Source of the DNA: Eublepharis macularius
Lineage: Eukaryota; Chordata; Lepidosauria; Squamata; Eublepharidae
Direction: 5' to 3'
Length of the DNA: 64,000 nt
Assembly: GCF_028583425.1 (NCBI RefSeq)
Contig: NC_072791.1
Coordinates: 30,077,368-30,141,367 of the forward strand
In this document: positions 22,060-32,400 of the stretch, piece by piece
How positions within the stretch are numbered: position 1 is the first letter of the stretch
Layout of the letters: each line of letters starts with the position of its first letter
Translations under genes and position numbers: made by a program
Notes under the pieces: model-generated
Database searches by the model: none
What the model was told of the DNA's origin: nothing
What the model saw: only the letters and a program-made list of their open reading frames with translations

Positions 22060-22620
22060 GATTTGATTTGACATTAAACTCCAGGCCTTCATCTTTTATA
22101 TGATAACCTTGCCAAGGTACAATTTTACTGTGAAGTCTTAAATTTTATGTTTGGTACATTTCCAGCTGACGGAAATTGAAAAGGGAAACTCGTAATGCAG
22201 AGAAGTAGACACATGTAAATCAAAATTTGATTTTATGATTACATTTCTTTGCACTTGCTATCTGTTTGGTGAACATTCTTCCTGATGGCCATCACTAAAT
22301 AATTGTTTGACGTCGAAAGCTCTTTCAGTCCGATGACAGGCCACTGAAAACATTCATCAAGGTCAGTTGTTAAGGTGCCAGAATCTTAAACTTTAATCAT
22401 TGTCACGGATGAGAATTACGCCCTTTAAGAGAAGCGGCTGTTAACCCTGGAAAGCATTTATATAGATACATGGTGATCATAGTAATTTCTAAAGTGAGCA
22501 TCTGAGAATTTGCTGTGACTGATTCTCTTGAGAAAATAGTCGGCTATTCATTCACTCTGGAAATTCAGGATGGACAGCTAATTAGGAAAACAGAACAAAT
22601 CCAGACTGACAGTCACCGAG
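22060..22620. other. Repeat-poor block, possible conserved non-coding sequence
   Basis: No transposon signature or long open frame is seen. Several homeodomain-type ATTA/TAAT motifs are present. It is a candidate cis-regulatory element of the GSC domain, by inference only. Confidence 0.32.
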
Positions 22621-22799
22621 GCCTTATTTAAATAACTAGACAAAGTGAGTGTGTGTTGTAGTTTGATTTCCCCCTTAAGTCTTTGCCGCAAACTGAAGAA
22701 CAGACCAACTCTCAGTCATGTGAAAACTTGCATCTTCCTTCAGAGGACAAGCTTGCACATTTGGGTCTTATAAAAGATATTCGCTTCTCTTATGGGGCA

Positions 22800-23640
22800 G
22801 ACTTTGCCTCACTTAGTTAAGAGTCCAGGGTTATACTGGAACCCGCATTATTGCTGGAGAAGCAAGTTAATTCCATTGCAGAAATTGCTTTCTTCCACCT
22901 TCATTGGCCTGACCTGTCTGGCAAGTGGATTCGTGCCACAGTAACCTCAAGGCTAGACTTTTCCAACATACATCACATGGGTCTGCCCTTGAAGACAACT
23001 CAGAAATTTCAGTTGGTACTGAATGCGGCAGCCGGCTTAGTATCAAGAAGACCTAAGCAGCGTTCACATATTACATTCATTCTGCAGTCACTCCGTTGTG
23101 TATCAATTAATTTCTGGATTCACAAAGGAATTTTTAAAGGACTGGGAAAAATTTAAAGAGTATTTGGAAAATAAGTGGGAGGTAAAAGGGCAACTATGGT
23201 CTATGAATAATTATTAATATGTATATGACAATAGAACTAAAAACTATGTAAGAACTTTACCTTTGAAAATTGGGACAAATATTAGAATAGAAGGAAATGA
23301 TAAGATTTAAAAAAGGTTTTAGTGCTGTTGGGGGTCTGGGGTAAAAGGGGGAGGGAAGGTGGGAAATGTGTATTGAATTGATAAGTGTAAGACAATTAGT
23401 ACTAGTTGAAAAAGAAATGGATGTAATATGTAATCTGTGAAATGTATGTTAACCTACCCAATAAATTCCTTTTAATAATTAATTTCTGGATTCGGTTCAA
23501 GAGCTAATATTTACAAAGTCATTCATTATGCTTTCGTTTATTTGTACATCATGAGAGCCTGGAACCTCTGACTTCTCTAATCATCTGTTATGTGTAACAA
23601 CTGTATCTATTCTAGTCCCTTACACAAGGAATCATACTAG
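22800..23640 (+). mobile_element. L2-like LINE fragment interrupted by an L1 insertion
   Basis: The frame at 22851-23120 encodes VTSRLDFSNIHHMGLPLKT and FQLVLNAAAGLV, characteristic of L2. It is cut by the L1-like insert at 23122-23476 and resumes in 'cggttcaagagc'. It probably continues to 24860, after further insertions. Confidence 0.75.
23122..23476 (+). mobile_element. 5'-truncated L1-like insertion with 17-bp target duplication
   Basis: The 17-bp AATTAATTTCTGGATTC stands on both sides (23105-23121 and 23477-23493). The insert begins with a short frame (EFLKDWEKFKEYLENKWE) resembling the C-terminus of L1 ORF2, followed by an untranslated tail ending in 'aataaattcctttt'. This is the signature of target-primed reverse transcription. 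Confidence 0.82.
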
Positions 23641-23741
23641 AAAGATTTATGACAAGATAGACACCAAGCCTCTTGGCTCTAACTCCATCCTGCCTCCACT
23701 GATTTATCATAAATAACTTTGAAATGATTGATTTCTGAAGA

Positions 23742-23815
23742 AGTGAGCTCACATTAGTCTTTAAGGTGTCACTGGGTTCTGTTTTATCTTGCTACAATAG
23801 ACTATTTTTTACTTC
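23742..23815 (+). mobile_element. Penelope-like terminal repeat, degenerate
   Basis: It contains 'ctgaagaagtgagctcac', 'ttagtctttaaggtgtcact' and 'ctacaatagacta', the family landmarks, but part of the hairpin is missing. Confidence 0.6.
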
Positions 23816-23819
23816 TGTG

Positions 23820-24860
23820 GAAGTCAAGAGAGCTCCCACTCCCCTGGCTTTCCACAAATGATGCAAAACCGAATTATTCAAAAGGGCTTTTTACTTAGAT
23901 AGGAGGGCTGTCTTGTAGGGACACTGCCGGCACCAGGGTTTCTGGCGCCCGCGGCTAGCTCTGTGCGCGCGCGCACACAGTGCGGACTGCATGATGACAT
24001 CATCTGAATGAATGTAATATGTGAATGCTGCTTAGCCAGCTGCCGCTTTCAGTACCAACTGAAATGACTCCCCGGACTGCATGATGATGTCATCACGTTA
24101 TGACATCATCATGTGGCAAAGCCGGGTCCATTGGCTGGTGGGTGGCTGAGGTGGCGCACGGAGGCTGCCCATGTTCCGCACGCCGCCCCGGCCACCTGCC
24201 ATGCCTGGCCTGTGGCTGCTGCGCGGGGCTGGCCGGCTTGAAGCAGCTGCGGAGCAGGCACACCAACTCCGTGGTGTGCGCCTCTGCCCCCAGCAGCCCC
24301 TCTGGCACCCCCTCCAGTGCTCCAGCGCCCACAGTGGCCGCCTCACCACCTCAATGGTGGCGCTGGCCCTGTCTAGGGAGGTGGTCTCAAAGAGATGCTT
24401 CAGTAATGAGTTAGGGACCGTAGCCTTCACTACTATGTTGCCTTATGCAGGTCCATCTATGAGGAACTAGTACTTCTGTGATGTCACTTGAGGGCTGTAT
24501 TGTAGGGAGGGGGTCTCAGATGCTTCACTATCAAGTTAGGGACCATAGATTTCTCCAGTAAGTTGCCTTACATCCTATCTGTTGCTTTAAGGATGTGCTC
24601 CTGTGTACTACCTATTACTTTAAGTTTGACCCTACTGGGTAGTTGTCTAATATCAGTCCTAGAATTGCTTATGTTTTTTCTTTAACTCTGTATTGGATTT
24701 TTGCTAATGTTATATCTTTGTAATCTTGTATTTATTTACCCTCTGGCATTGTTTATTGAAGTGTCCTTGGTACTGACTGTGCTAATCTCACACTAATCTA
24801 CCTTGATTCTCAGTGAGAAAGGTAGACCATAAATGACATAAACAAACAAATAAAGAAATA
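23820..24860 (+). mobile_element. L2-like LINE 3' end interrupted by a hAT-like element
   Basis: The L2 3' coding end (LPLPWLSTNDAK block) and 3' UTR run from 23820. A hAT-like element occupies 23922-24371, and the UTR continues to the terminal block ('tctcagtgagaaagg', 24812 onward) and the AAACA/AAATA tail near 24860. A piece of the UTR is duplicated locally (24383-24480 resembles 24488-24580). Confidence 0.78.
23922..24371. mobile_element. Non-autonomous hAT-like element, GC-rich family
   Basis: The left end is cactgccggcaccagggttt and the right end ...gcgctggccctg. The 8-bp flanks are TGTAGGGA and TCTAGGGA (7 of 8). It is GC- and CpG-rich and encodes nothing recognisable. It is related to 30941-31318 and 34015-34653. 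Confidence 0.78.
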
Positions 24861-25442
24861 CATTTTGTAGTGCCATTCTTCCCAGTGCTTCATCTTTTGT
24901 CTCAGAATATGAAAACAATATGAAAACAAGTTTGTGTTCATAGGCAGCAGGTAAGTAAATGAACCTTTTTACAAAATGTTATCCCCTTACTCTTGATACA
25001 ACTCTCACTGATGCTTGAGTTGATGCCTGTGAAACTACAAAGCCCTTTGCTTTGTAATGCGTGTGCAGATATTATGCCCTTACTCTCAGTAAAACTCATT
25101 GATCTACCCTCAGTTTGGATCAATCCTCTCCATCTTTTTTTTTCCTTGCAAAAGTTTCATGTGGTTTGGTCATTCATTCAGATGTAAACCTGTTCCTGTT
25201 CTGGATGTGTTGGTTTTGGTAGGATTTTGATTCAGATTCTGTGTGCCTCCATGGCAGGGGCTAGGAACTACAATTACCGGGGTACAGTGTACACTCGCCA
25301 AGGTTGCAGATCATGGAATGTTCTTGGAAACATGAGGTTTTTAAAAAATGCTTGGTGAGAAAACGTGTAAATACAAGGATAACTCTGAATTAACCCCAAA
25401 CAACTTCATTCATTGCTCATTGTGATGCATATGACATCGCAG
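24861..25442. other. Intergenic, no gene recognised
   Basis: No gene or named repeat is seen. Confidence 0.45.
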
Positions 25443-25620
25443 GAGGGTAGCCATGTTGGCCTTCAGTAAAAGGGCAAGATTTTAGTCCAGTAGGATCTTA
25501 AAGACCAACAAGATTTCCAGGGTATAAGCTTTCAACGATTAAGTTCCCTTTGTCAGATATCTTGGTATCTGATGAAAGGAGCTTGACTGGAAATCTTGTT
25601 CATCTTTAAAGTGCTACTGG
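25443..25620. mobile_element. Palindromic Penelope-like terminal repeat
   Basis: It starts with 'gggtagccatgttggcc' and contains facing copies of 'aagaccaacaagatttccag' and 'ctggaaatcttgttcatctt', centred near 25560. The hAT-like element at 25621 inserted in its right end: the repeat resumes after 26053 as 'gctattggactt'. Confidence 0.7.
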
Positions 25621-26053
25621 CAGGGGTTATTTCGTAGAAAAAGAGCTGGAGGAACCCATTAGCATAACTCATTAGCATATGCTACACCCCTTGCCAGCAC
25701 TGGAAGTGTGTCATTAGCATAATTGATTTGCATATGCCACACCCCCTGACATCACCTATCCTGGCTGTTTTGGACCTAATCCTGGCCATTCAGGGCTGAA
25801 ATTCGGCCCCAAATGGCAAAAAGGGGCTGAAAATGGCCCAAAAGAGGCCCAAAATGGTCAGGATCAGGCCACTGCTGAACGGGAGAGTGATCCACCATCT
25901 GTCAGAGGCCCGATCTGGGCCGTTTTGGGCCCAATCCAGGCCAAAACGGGCCCAAAATGACTGAGTCTGGTGGGCGGGCCCACCTGTCATGTGACCTCTT
26001 TGGAGAACTGCCAGAACTGTGTTCCAGCACGTTCCTCCTCAAAATGAGCCCTG
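25621..26053. mobile_element. Non-autonomous hAT-like element, 433 bp
   Basis: The ends are cagggg...tcgtagaaaaag and ...aaaatgagccctg. The flanking 8-mers are GCTACTGG and GCTATTGG (7 of 8). The inside contains repeated 'cattagcata' blocks and many 'aaaatgg'/'gggcc' motifs. It is homologous, in opposite orientation, to 32022-32400. Confidence 0.85.
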
Positions 26054-26467
26054 GCTATTGGACTTGAATCTTGACGTCACAGAAAGAGTGAAAAAAACCC
26101 AAATCATCGAGAGCACAGACCACCAGGATGTACACTTTGCAGAATGAGAATAGGTGATGACTTTGAATTTATCTGGTTTCTCCAGTGGCATGCAATACCT
26201 GTCAGCTTGTACAGATTCTTGGATGCTTGAGAAACTACCACCTGCTTATATGACCCTTGCCCCTCTTGGTTGCTTAAAGCTGCTGTGGGGGGGTTGGTGG
26301 ACTGAGTCCAGGAAACAGTAAATGCCTCCCTGAGAGAGGGGGTGGTTGATCCTGCCTTGAAGTGGGCAGTGGTGCCTCCACTACTAAAGAAACCTACTCT
26401 GGCCCAGGAGACTTGAGTAACTACCTCCAGTCTCAAATGTACCATTCTTGAACAAGGTGACTGAAAT

Positions 26468-26725
26468 AATATTATTAATAATAATAACATTTGATTTATA
26501 TACTGCTCTTCAGGACAACTTAACACCCACTCAGAGCGGTTTACAAAATATGTTATTATTATCCCCACAACAATCACCCTGTGAGGTGGGTGGAGCTGAG
26601 AGAGCTCCAAGAAGCTGTGACTGACCCAAGGTCATCTAGCTGGCTTCAAGTGGAGGAGTGGGGACTCAAACCCGGTTCTTCAGATTAGAGTCCTGCTGCT
26701 CTTAACCACTACACCAAACTGCTCT
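26468..26725 (-). mobile_element. Sauria-type SINE, full length
   Basis: The minus-strand copy has its ATT tail at 26465-26490, the Bov-B-like 3' block, 'cagctggcttcaagtgg' (minus-strand body), and its tRNA-like head ending near 26725. Confidence 0.88.
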
Positions 26726-26731
26726 TTCACC

Positions 26732-27007
26732 CTCTACATTGGACAAACTGGCCAGTCCCTTCAACAAAGAATTAATGGACATAAGTCAGACATCAGAATC
26801 CAAAACATTCAAAAACCAGTGGGTGAACATTTTAACCTTCCAGGACATTCAGTTGTTGACTTTAAAGGAGCAGTTATCCTGCAGAGGAATTTCAAAGGGA
26901 GATTAGAAAGAGAGACTGCTGAATTGCAGCTGATAATGAAGCTCAAGACAATGCCTCCACCTGGACTGAATCGAGATCTAGGCTTCCTGTCTCATTACCA
27001 GTGCTGA
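26732..27007 (+). pseudogene. Penelope-like element, GIY-YIG endonuclease C-terminus
   Basis: The frame reads LYIGQTGQSLQQRINGHKSD, the GIY-YIG-type motif region of Penelope-like endonucleases, followed by PVGEHFNLPGHS and a tail ending at a TGA (27005-27007). The reverse transcriptase part is missing, so this is a 5'-truncated copy of 276 bp. By family, the endonuclease nicks target DNA to prime insertion. The 3' UTR (to 27276) contains the widespread terminal repeat found elsewhere in the window, which links all those copies to Penelope-like elements. Confidence 0.78.
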
Positions 27008-27276
27008 TTTCTCCACACCCACTACCCCTCTGCATACCCCACCCTATTCAATCATGCCTGCCATTGTCATTCACCAGCTATTATCATTCAGCTTCTGTAA
27101 TCACGCCACTCTCCTAGATATAAGAACAGATGGACTCACATTCTAGCTGAAACTGATGAAGTGAGCTGTGACTCTCGAAAGCTCATACCCTACGTCAAAT
27201 TTTATTAGTCTTTTAGGTGCTGCTGGACACTTGCACTTTTATACTGCTACAGACTAACACCAACACCCATCTCTTG
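27008..27276 (+). mobile_element. Penelope-like 3' UTR with hammerhead-like hairpin
   Basis: The segment CTGATGA (27153-27159), hairpin, GAAA (27177-27180) is followed by 'attagtcttttaggtgctgc' and 'ctacagactaacacc'. This is the reference copy for the terminal repeat. Its stem is partly decayed. Confidence 0.7.
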
Positions 27277-27489
27277 TTCTACATCAAACTGGCATGGTAG
27301 TTGGTCAGCTCCAAGGATTCCTGAATGAAGTGGATTGTTTGGATCCATTCTAAACTGGTTTCAGGCCTGGTTATGGGACTGAAACAGCCCTTGTCATCCT
27401 GGTGAATGACATACGCCAGGAGATGAACAGGGGGAGTGCAACCTTGTTAGTTTACCTGGACTTCTCAGCAACTTTTTGATACATGGTCT

Positions 27490-27708
27490 CAGGGCTTTTT
27501 TTCTGGGAAAAGAGTTGGTGGAACTCAGTGGGTTGCCCTCAGAGAAAATGGTCACATGGCTACTGGCCCCGCCCCCTGATCTCCAGACAGAGGGGAGTTT
27601 AGATTCCCCTCTATCTGGAGATCAGGGGGTGAGGCCACCAGCCATGTGACCATTTTCAAGAGGTTCCGGAACTCCGTCCCCCCACATTCCCCCTGAAAAA
27701 AAGCCCTG
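27490..27708. mobile_element. Palindromic hAT-like MITE, 219 bp
   Basis: The termini are cagggctttttttctg and ...gaaaaaaagccctg. CATGGTCT flanks both sides (27482-27489 and 27709-27716), a perfect 8-bp duplication. The two halves are inverted copies meeting near 27600. Confidence 0.9.
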
Positions 27709-27926
27709 CATGGTCTCCTTCTGGACCACATTTCGAGATCGGACTGGGAGGCACTGTTCCACAGTGTTTTAAGTTGTTTTTAGCATTTCAATGTTCACAG
27801 CTTTGGGGGCCCTATTTGGGCATACAAATGTTTTAAATAAGTAATTAAATTAAACTACATTTAAAAAACAGGAATAATGTTCTTTTGCTTCCCAATGTCC
27901 TTTACATGTGCATTCTCTTGAATACA

Positions 27927-28020
27927 TTTGCAATGCAGTCCTAAGCACAGCTGTACCCTTCTAAGCCCATTGACTTCAACAGACTTCACAGGGTGAAACT
28001 CCGCATTGCATGGTACTATA
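27927..28020. repeat. Short palindromic repeat (tgcaatcctaagc family)
   Basis: It contains 'tgcagtcctaagcacag', 'ctaagcccattgacttcaac' and an imperfect inverted continuation. The family is concentrated around GSC. Confidence 0.65.
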
Positions 28021-28029
28021 ACACACTGA

Positions 28030-28560
28030 CTTTCAGTCAATTAAGGTATGTGCTACCCCAATGACATTTCCAAACAGTTAATTCCATTACAGTTTTTCTT
28101 TTTATTGGATTAGAAATGAATTTCCAAGGAAATGGTACTGTTGCAAATTATGAACACACTACAGCCACTTTAGGAGACAACTGTCTCTCTTGCCTCTAGA
28201 ACAGGAAACTATTAAATTGGAATTGAGAGAGAATTTATGAGCTTTAGTTTTCCGCCACTGGAATCCCCTCAAGTACTTGATCTGAAAAATAGATTATAGA
28301 TATTTCTCCTGGTATTTGAGAGACAATGGTGTAATTACTTTAAAAAGAAGTCTCTACAAGAGTACACAGCCTAGATGGGCCATTAAAAAAAATGTCCTGA
28401 CATTGTATAACAAGCAAAATTTGACTGTGGCAGGTTCTGCCAATGTGGAAAACAGTCGGATCTTTGGATAGCAGTGGCTGGAGACAGGGGTTTGGATCCC
28501 ACCAAATATCTCTGCTGAGAAAAGAATTTCTATGAGTAGAATGAAGATAGTTTCAGGTGG
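28030..28560. other. Intergenic, no gene recognised
   Basis: AT-rich, with no recognised feature. Confidence 0.45.
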
Positions 28561-28564
28561 GTAG

Positions 28565-29290
28565 CAGTGTTCTTCTGCAATATTATTAATTAATCAATCA
28601 ATCAATTAATTAATTAATTAAATTTATAGTTTGCCCTCCCTGCGAATGGGTTCAGGGCAGATTACAACATACAAATAAATACAAATAAGTTACAATAAAA
28701 AGCAATAAAATCACAGGTTCATACTCTAAATTCAGTGGTGTAAAACAGGCTCTATGATCTCATTTCTAATGCCCCAGGATGGGATTCCATTAGAAGAGCA
28801 GGATTCAATTCCAATAGCACCTTACAAGATGTTTCAAGGTATAAGCTTTTGAGAGTCAAGCTTGTATCTGATTAAGGGAGCTTTAACTCCTTTCATAAAA
28901 TAGATAAAAGCATACACACAATAAAATACATCTAATATGGTACAAATACAGATTAAAATGAATTCCACGATGCGGCGCTCAATATTACACTGTTAGAGCA
29001 CTGTGGGGTGGGAGGCGCCAAGCTGTCAAAACAGACTGGCAAAGACAGGGGGGCCCAATAAGGCCCCCAGCAGGAGGACCAGCTGGATAATTCGCCTGTG
29101 CCTCAACCACAATCATAGGCCTGGCAGAACATCTCAGTCTTACAAGCCCGGTAGAACTGTAACAAGTCCTTCAGGGCCCTGGTCTCAACAAAGAGAGAGT
29201 TACACCAGGCTGGAACCAGAGCTGAAAAGGCCCTGGCCCTGGTTGAGGCCAGGGAAGCATGGTACGATAGTCTGTCTCCAGCCTGTAATG
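28565..29290 (-). mobile_element. L2-like LINE 3' part, degenerate, with AATT-type low-complexity tail
   Basis: On the minus strand, the region at about 29180-29260 encodes a degenerate counterpart of the L2 C-terminal block (AF..GLV..NSL type). The 3' end merges with a TTAA/ATCA run at 28586-28622. A Penelope-like fragment (about 28790-28880, minus) lies inside. Confidence 0.5.
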
Positions 29291-29342
29291 GATTTATCTG
29301 AATTGTAAAGTATTACCAAATAAAGAGTGACTGACAAATAAC

Positions 29343-29445
29343 ATGGGGAGCAGCTGTAGCCCAGGGGCAGAGCATCTGCTTTGCAGGCAGAAGATCCCAC
29401 ATTCAGTTCCTGGTATCTCCAGTAAAAAGGACCATGTAGCCCAAC
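29343..29445 (+). mobile_element. tRNA-derived SINE, third type, 5' half
   Basis: The head 'gctgtagcccaggggcagag', a tRNA-like 'catctgctttgcaggcag' and 'gttcctgg' B-box remnant are present. The rest is truncated near 29445. Confidence 0.65.
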
Positions 29446-29561
29446 AAACCTCACAGGGTTGTGAAAGTAAAAGGAGCGGACTAGGCAAGACGAGCTTCTT
29501 GGAGAATGGATGGGATAGAGTTTTAATGTAAACCCATAAATAAATGCTCCGTTAAGAGCCA

Positions 29562-30035
29562 GTGCGGAGCAGCGGTTAGAGTGTTGCACTAGCATCTGGG
29601 TGACCCAAGTTCAAATCCCCACTCTGCCATGGAAGCTTGCTGGGTGACCTTGGGTGAGTCTTGGATAGCCCAGGGCTTTTTTTCCTGGGAAAAGAGGTAG
29701 TGGAACTCAGTGGGTTGCCCTCGGAGAAAATGGTCACATGACTGGTGGCCCCGCCCCCTGATCTCCAGACAGAGGGGAGTTTAGATTGCCCTCTACACCA
29801 TAGTGTGGAGGGCAATCTAAACTCCCCTCTGTCTGGAGATCAGGGGGCGGAGCCACCAGTCATGTGACCATTTTCAAGAGGTTCCGGAACTCCGTTCCAC
29901 TGCGTTCCAGCTGAAAAAAAGCCCTGGGATAGCCTAACTTAACTCACAGGGTTGGGCATGAGGACAAAATGAAGAACATTGTAAGCCACGTTGAGGAGAA
30001 AAGTAGAGGATGAATGAAGTAAATAAGCAACATTT
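29562..30035 (+). mobile_element. tRNA-derived SINE, second type, interrupted by a hAT-like MITE
   Basis: The head (gagccagtgcggagcagcgg, B-box 'agttcaaatcccc') runs to 29670. The 3' half resumes after the duplicated GGATAGCC at 29935 with 'taacttaactcacagggttg' and ends in an AAATA-type tail near 30030. Confidence 0.85.
29671..29926. mobile_element. Palindromic hAT-like MITE, 256 bp
   Basis: It has perfect 8-bp GGATAGCC duplications (29663-29670 and 29927-29934). Arms of about 125 bp are almost exact reverse complements and meet at 'caccatagtgtgg' near 29795-29807. The termini are cagggctttttttcc and ...aaaaaaagccctg. Confidence 0.92.
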
Positions 30036-30039
30036 TAAT

Positions 30040-30860
30040 CCGGTTGTCTTGAGTATTAGGAAAGGAGGAAATGGCAAAGATCCCTTCTTTAAACTAAAGC
30101 AGAAATCACTCATTTCCCTTTTTCTTGTGCTGTGTCTCTGTGCTGACAGGCATCTTGCAAGTGAGGAGGTAAAATGTTAGCGAAGGAAGGGCACAGAGCC
30201 ACCTTCCCTCTACTAAATTTAGGCACTTTATTGATTTTTTTTTTAAATCCTAGTTTTAATGTTACCTTATAAGCCAAAATGAGATTTTGGAAAGGCAAGG
30301 TTAACTAGTTTAAACACAATAAATAAGGGAGGGGAGAAAAAAGACCCAGAACTATAACTACATATTGTAACAATTGAGCAGTCACTAATCTTACCCAATT
30401 GTGTCCAAGGGAAGGCTCGCCTCTTACAATTCCCTTGGAACACTGAAACAAGCCTTTAGTGTGTGCAAACATGCAAAGTTCCAGATTCCTCGTATATGGA
30501 ACACCAAGTAGCCTGGGAGAGCCAGTCTCTTGGCTGACCTCCAAGCATCTTATTATATGCCATGAGAGCCAAATATCTCTCTGCAGAGTATGTCTATAAA
30601 TAAAAAAAAGTTTCTTCCCAAAACAATTAAACAGAAGCACTTTAACAGCAAGCATGCAAATTCTTTGTTTGTTTTGCCCTGGCAAGTCAAGCTGTGTCTC
30701 TGATGGCAATTTAAGGTCAGCTTGACTTTGCACAGCAGTTGTTGGAACACCAAATCTAAACTTTGTTCTTCTATCTTAAAAGTGTTGAGCACAGAGGAAA
30801 TGATTATTGACATTCAATTGTGAAATTCCTAGAGATTTGGGGATGGTGCCTGAGAAAGGT
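30040..30860. other. Intergenic, no gene recognised
   Basis: Minus-strand frames of 142 and 86 codons overlap here, but they show no domain and I do not accept them as genes. Confidence 0.45.
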
Positions 30861-30940
30861 GGAGTTTGAAGAGGTATGGGAGCTCAGTAGGGATATGATG
30901 TCACTCTGGGACTTCTATTTCCTGTAGACTCTATGGTATA

Positions 30941-31318
30941 CAGGAGCGGTGCCAGGGTTTCTGGCGCCCACATGTGTGTGCGCACACGCACCAGCCTGTG
31001 TTATGACATCACGTGTGACACCATCACGGGCGTGTACGTGAGCCGGCCTAATTGCTGCGGCGGGTGGCTGGGACAGGGCGTGGATGGCCTCCCAGCTCTC
31101 CCGCTCGGTTGCCCTGCGCCACCCCAGACGCCTGCCCGCAGCTGCTGTGCTTGGCCGGGGGTGTCTGCTGGAGGCGGTGGTAGTGCGAGGTGGGAGGGCT
31201 GGGAGGCTGTAGCTCCATGGCGCGTGCTCTCATCTCCAGCGCCTCCTCCAGCGCCCCCTCCGGCGCCCCGCACCCTGAGGCAACCGCCTACCTGGCCTTA
31301 ATGGGTGCACTGGCCCTG
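30941..31318. mobile_element. Non-autonomous hAT-like element, GC-rich family, 378 bp
   Basis: The left end is caggagcggtgccagggttt and the right end ...gtgcactggccctg. The 8-bp flanks are ATGGTATA and GTGGTTTA (6 of 8), an aged target duplication. GC-rich open frames inside are compositional. Confidence 0.72.
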
Positions 31319-31326
31319 GTGGTTTA

Positions 31327-31440
31327 CTAGCAAGTCCATCCTCTGAAACTACTCTTTCATCCAGGAGAACTGATCTCTGTAGTCTGGCGATCAGTTGTAA
31401 TCCTGAGAGAACTCCATGTTCCACCATGGGGTTAGTAACC
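31327..31440 (-). repeat. Fragment of the gggttgccaac repeat
   Basis: The segment contains 'ccaggagaactgatctctgt' and 'atcagttgtaatcctg', the inverted form of the body seen at 15085. Confidence 0.55.
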
Positions 31441-31445
31441 TTGGT

Positions 31446-31641
31446 GGTAGAGAGTGCTATCAAGTCACAGGTGACTTAGGGTGACCCCATAGAGTTTTCA
31501 AGGTAAGAGATGACAGAAGTGTTTTTTTAACTCTGCATAGCAATCCCTCCTTAGTGGTTTTCCATCCATGTACTTATCAGGGCTGACCCTGCTTAGCTTC
31601 CGAGAGCTGATGAGATCAGGCCAGCCTGGGCTAGCCAAGTC
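31446..31641 (-). mobile_element. 5S-rRNA-derived SINE
   Basis: The minus strand has 'gcccaggctggcctgatctc', 'agctaagcagggtcagcc' and 'ggatggaaaacc', corresponding to 5S rRNA internal sequence, and a tail ending in 'gacttgatagcactctc'. Confidence 0.82.
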
Positions 31642-31649
31642 AATGCTGG

Positions 31650-32013
31650 GAAACCTAAGCATAACTAATTAGCCTCTTTGAGCCACTAGGAAAGGCATGA
31701 TATTAATAATAACTAAATATATAAATTTCTATATTTGTGTTATTAAATTCTTTACAGTCCCTTTGTGGCAAAGAACATGGACACTGCCATGAAGCTGGTG
31801 TACTAACAGGAAGAGGATTGCCGGAAACAGGAAGTAATTGGGGGAATTAAATGATTGATTGTTCTGTTCCAACTGTGTGCTACCTGTCCAGTCAAAATAG
31901 TTGTGGGAAAGTGGTTTCTAATCACCTCACTATCAGGTACAACATTATTAGGGTCACAACTACAAGCACTTTATGGGACACAAAGCTAAATGCTACTATC
32001 CAGTTAATGAAAG
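31650..32013. other. Intergenic, no gene recognised
   Basis: No gene or repeat is recognised. Confidence 0.45.
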
Positions 32014-32021
32014 CTTGTGTC

Positions 32022-32400
32022 CAGGGCTCATTTCGAGGGGGAACACGCAGGAACGCAGTTCCAGCAGTTCCCCAAAGAGGTCACATGTTAGGTGGCCCTG
32101 CCCACCTGACTCTCCACCATTTTGGGCCTGTTTCAGCCTGGATTGGGGCTGAAACGGCCCGGATTGTGCCTCTGACGGTGGTGGATCACTCTCCCACTCA
32201 GCAGTAGCCCAATCCTGACCATTTTGGGACCCTTTTCGGCCAATTCCAGCCCCTTTTTGCCATTTTGGGCCCAATTTCGGCCCTGAATGGCCAGAATTGG
32301 GTCCAAAACAGCCAGGATAGGTGATGTCAGGGGGTGTGGAATATGTTAATGAGGTATGCTAATGAGTTCCTCCAGCTCTTTTTCTACAAAATGACTCCTG
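32022..32400. mobile_element. Non-autonomous hAT-like element, 379 bp
   Basis: It is the inverse-orientation relative of 25621-26053. Perfect 8-bp CTTGTGTC duplications stand at 32014-32021 and 32401-32408. The termini are cagggctcatttcg and ...ctacaaaatgactcctg. Confidence 0.9.

Larger units (their letters stand above)
26062..27800 (+). mobile_element. L2-like LINE broken by three nested insertions
   Basis: L2 coding sequence is visible before 26465 (a PLLKKPTL block and degenerate NYRPVSNLPFL counterpart) and resumes after 27277 with LQGFLNEVDCLDPF, TGF.PGYGTETALV and LVYLDFSATF. The pieces are in L2 order. The gaps hold a Sauria SINE (26468-26725), a Penelope-like fragment (26726-27276) and a palindromic hAT-like element (27490-27708). 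Confidence 0.78.

Noticed and set aside
26104..26610. 168-codon minus-strand frame
   Set aside because: It runs through antisense L2 and a SINE; not a gene.
30305..30733. 142-codon minus-strand frame
   Set aside because: No recognisable domain or splice signals; AT-rich desert with other overlapping frames.
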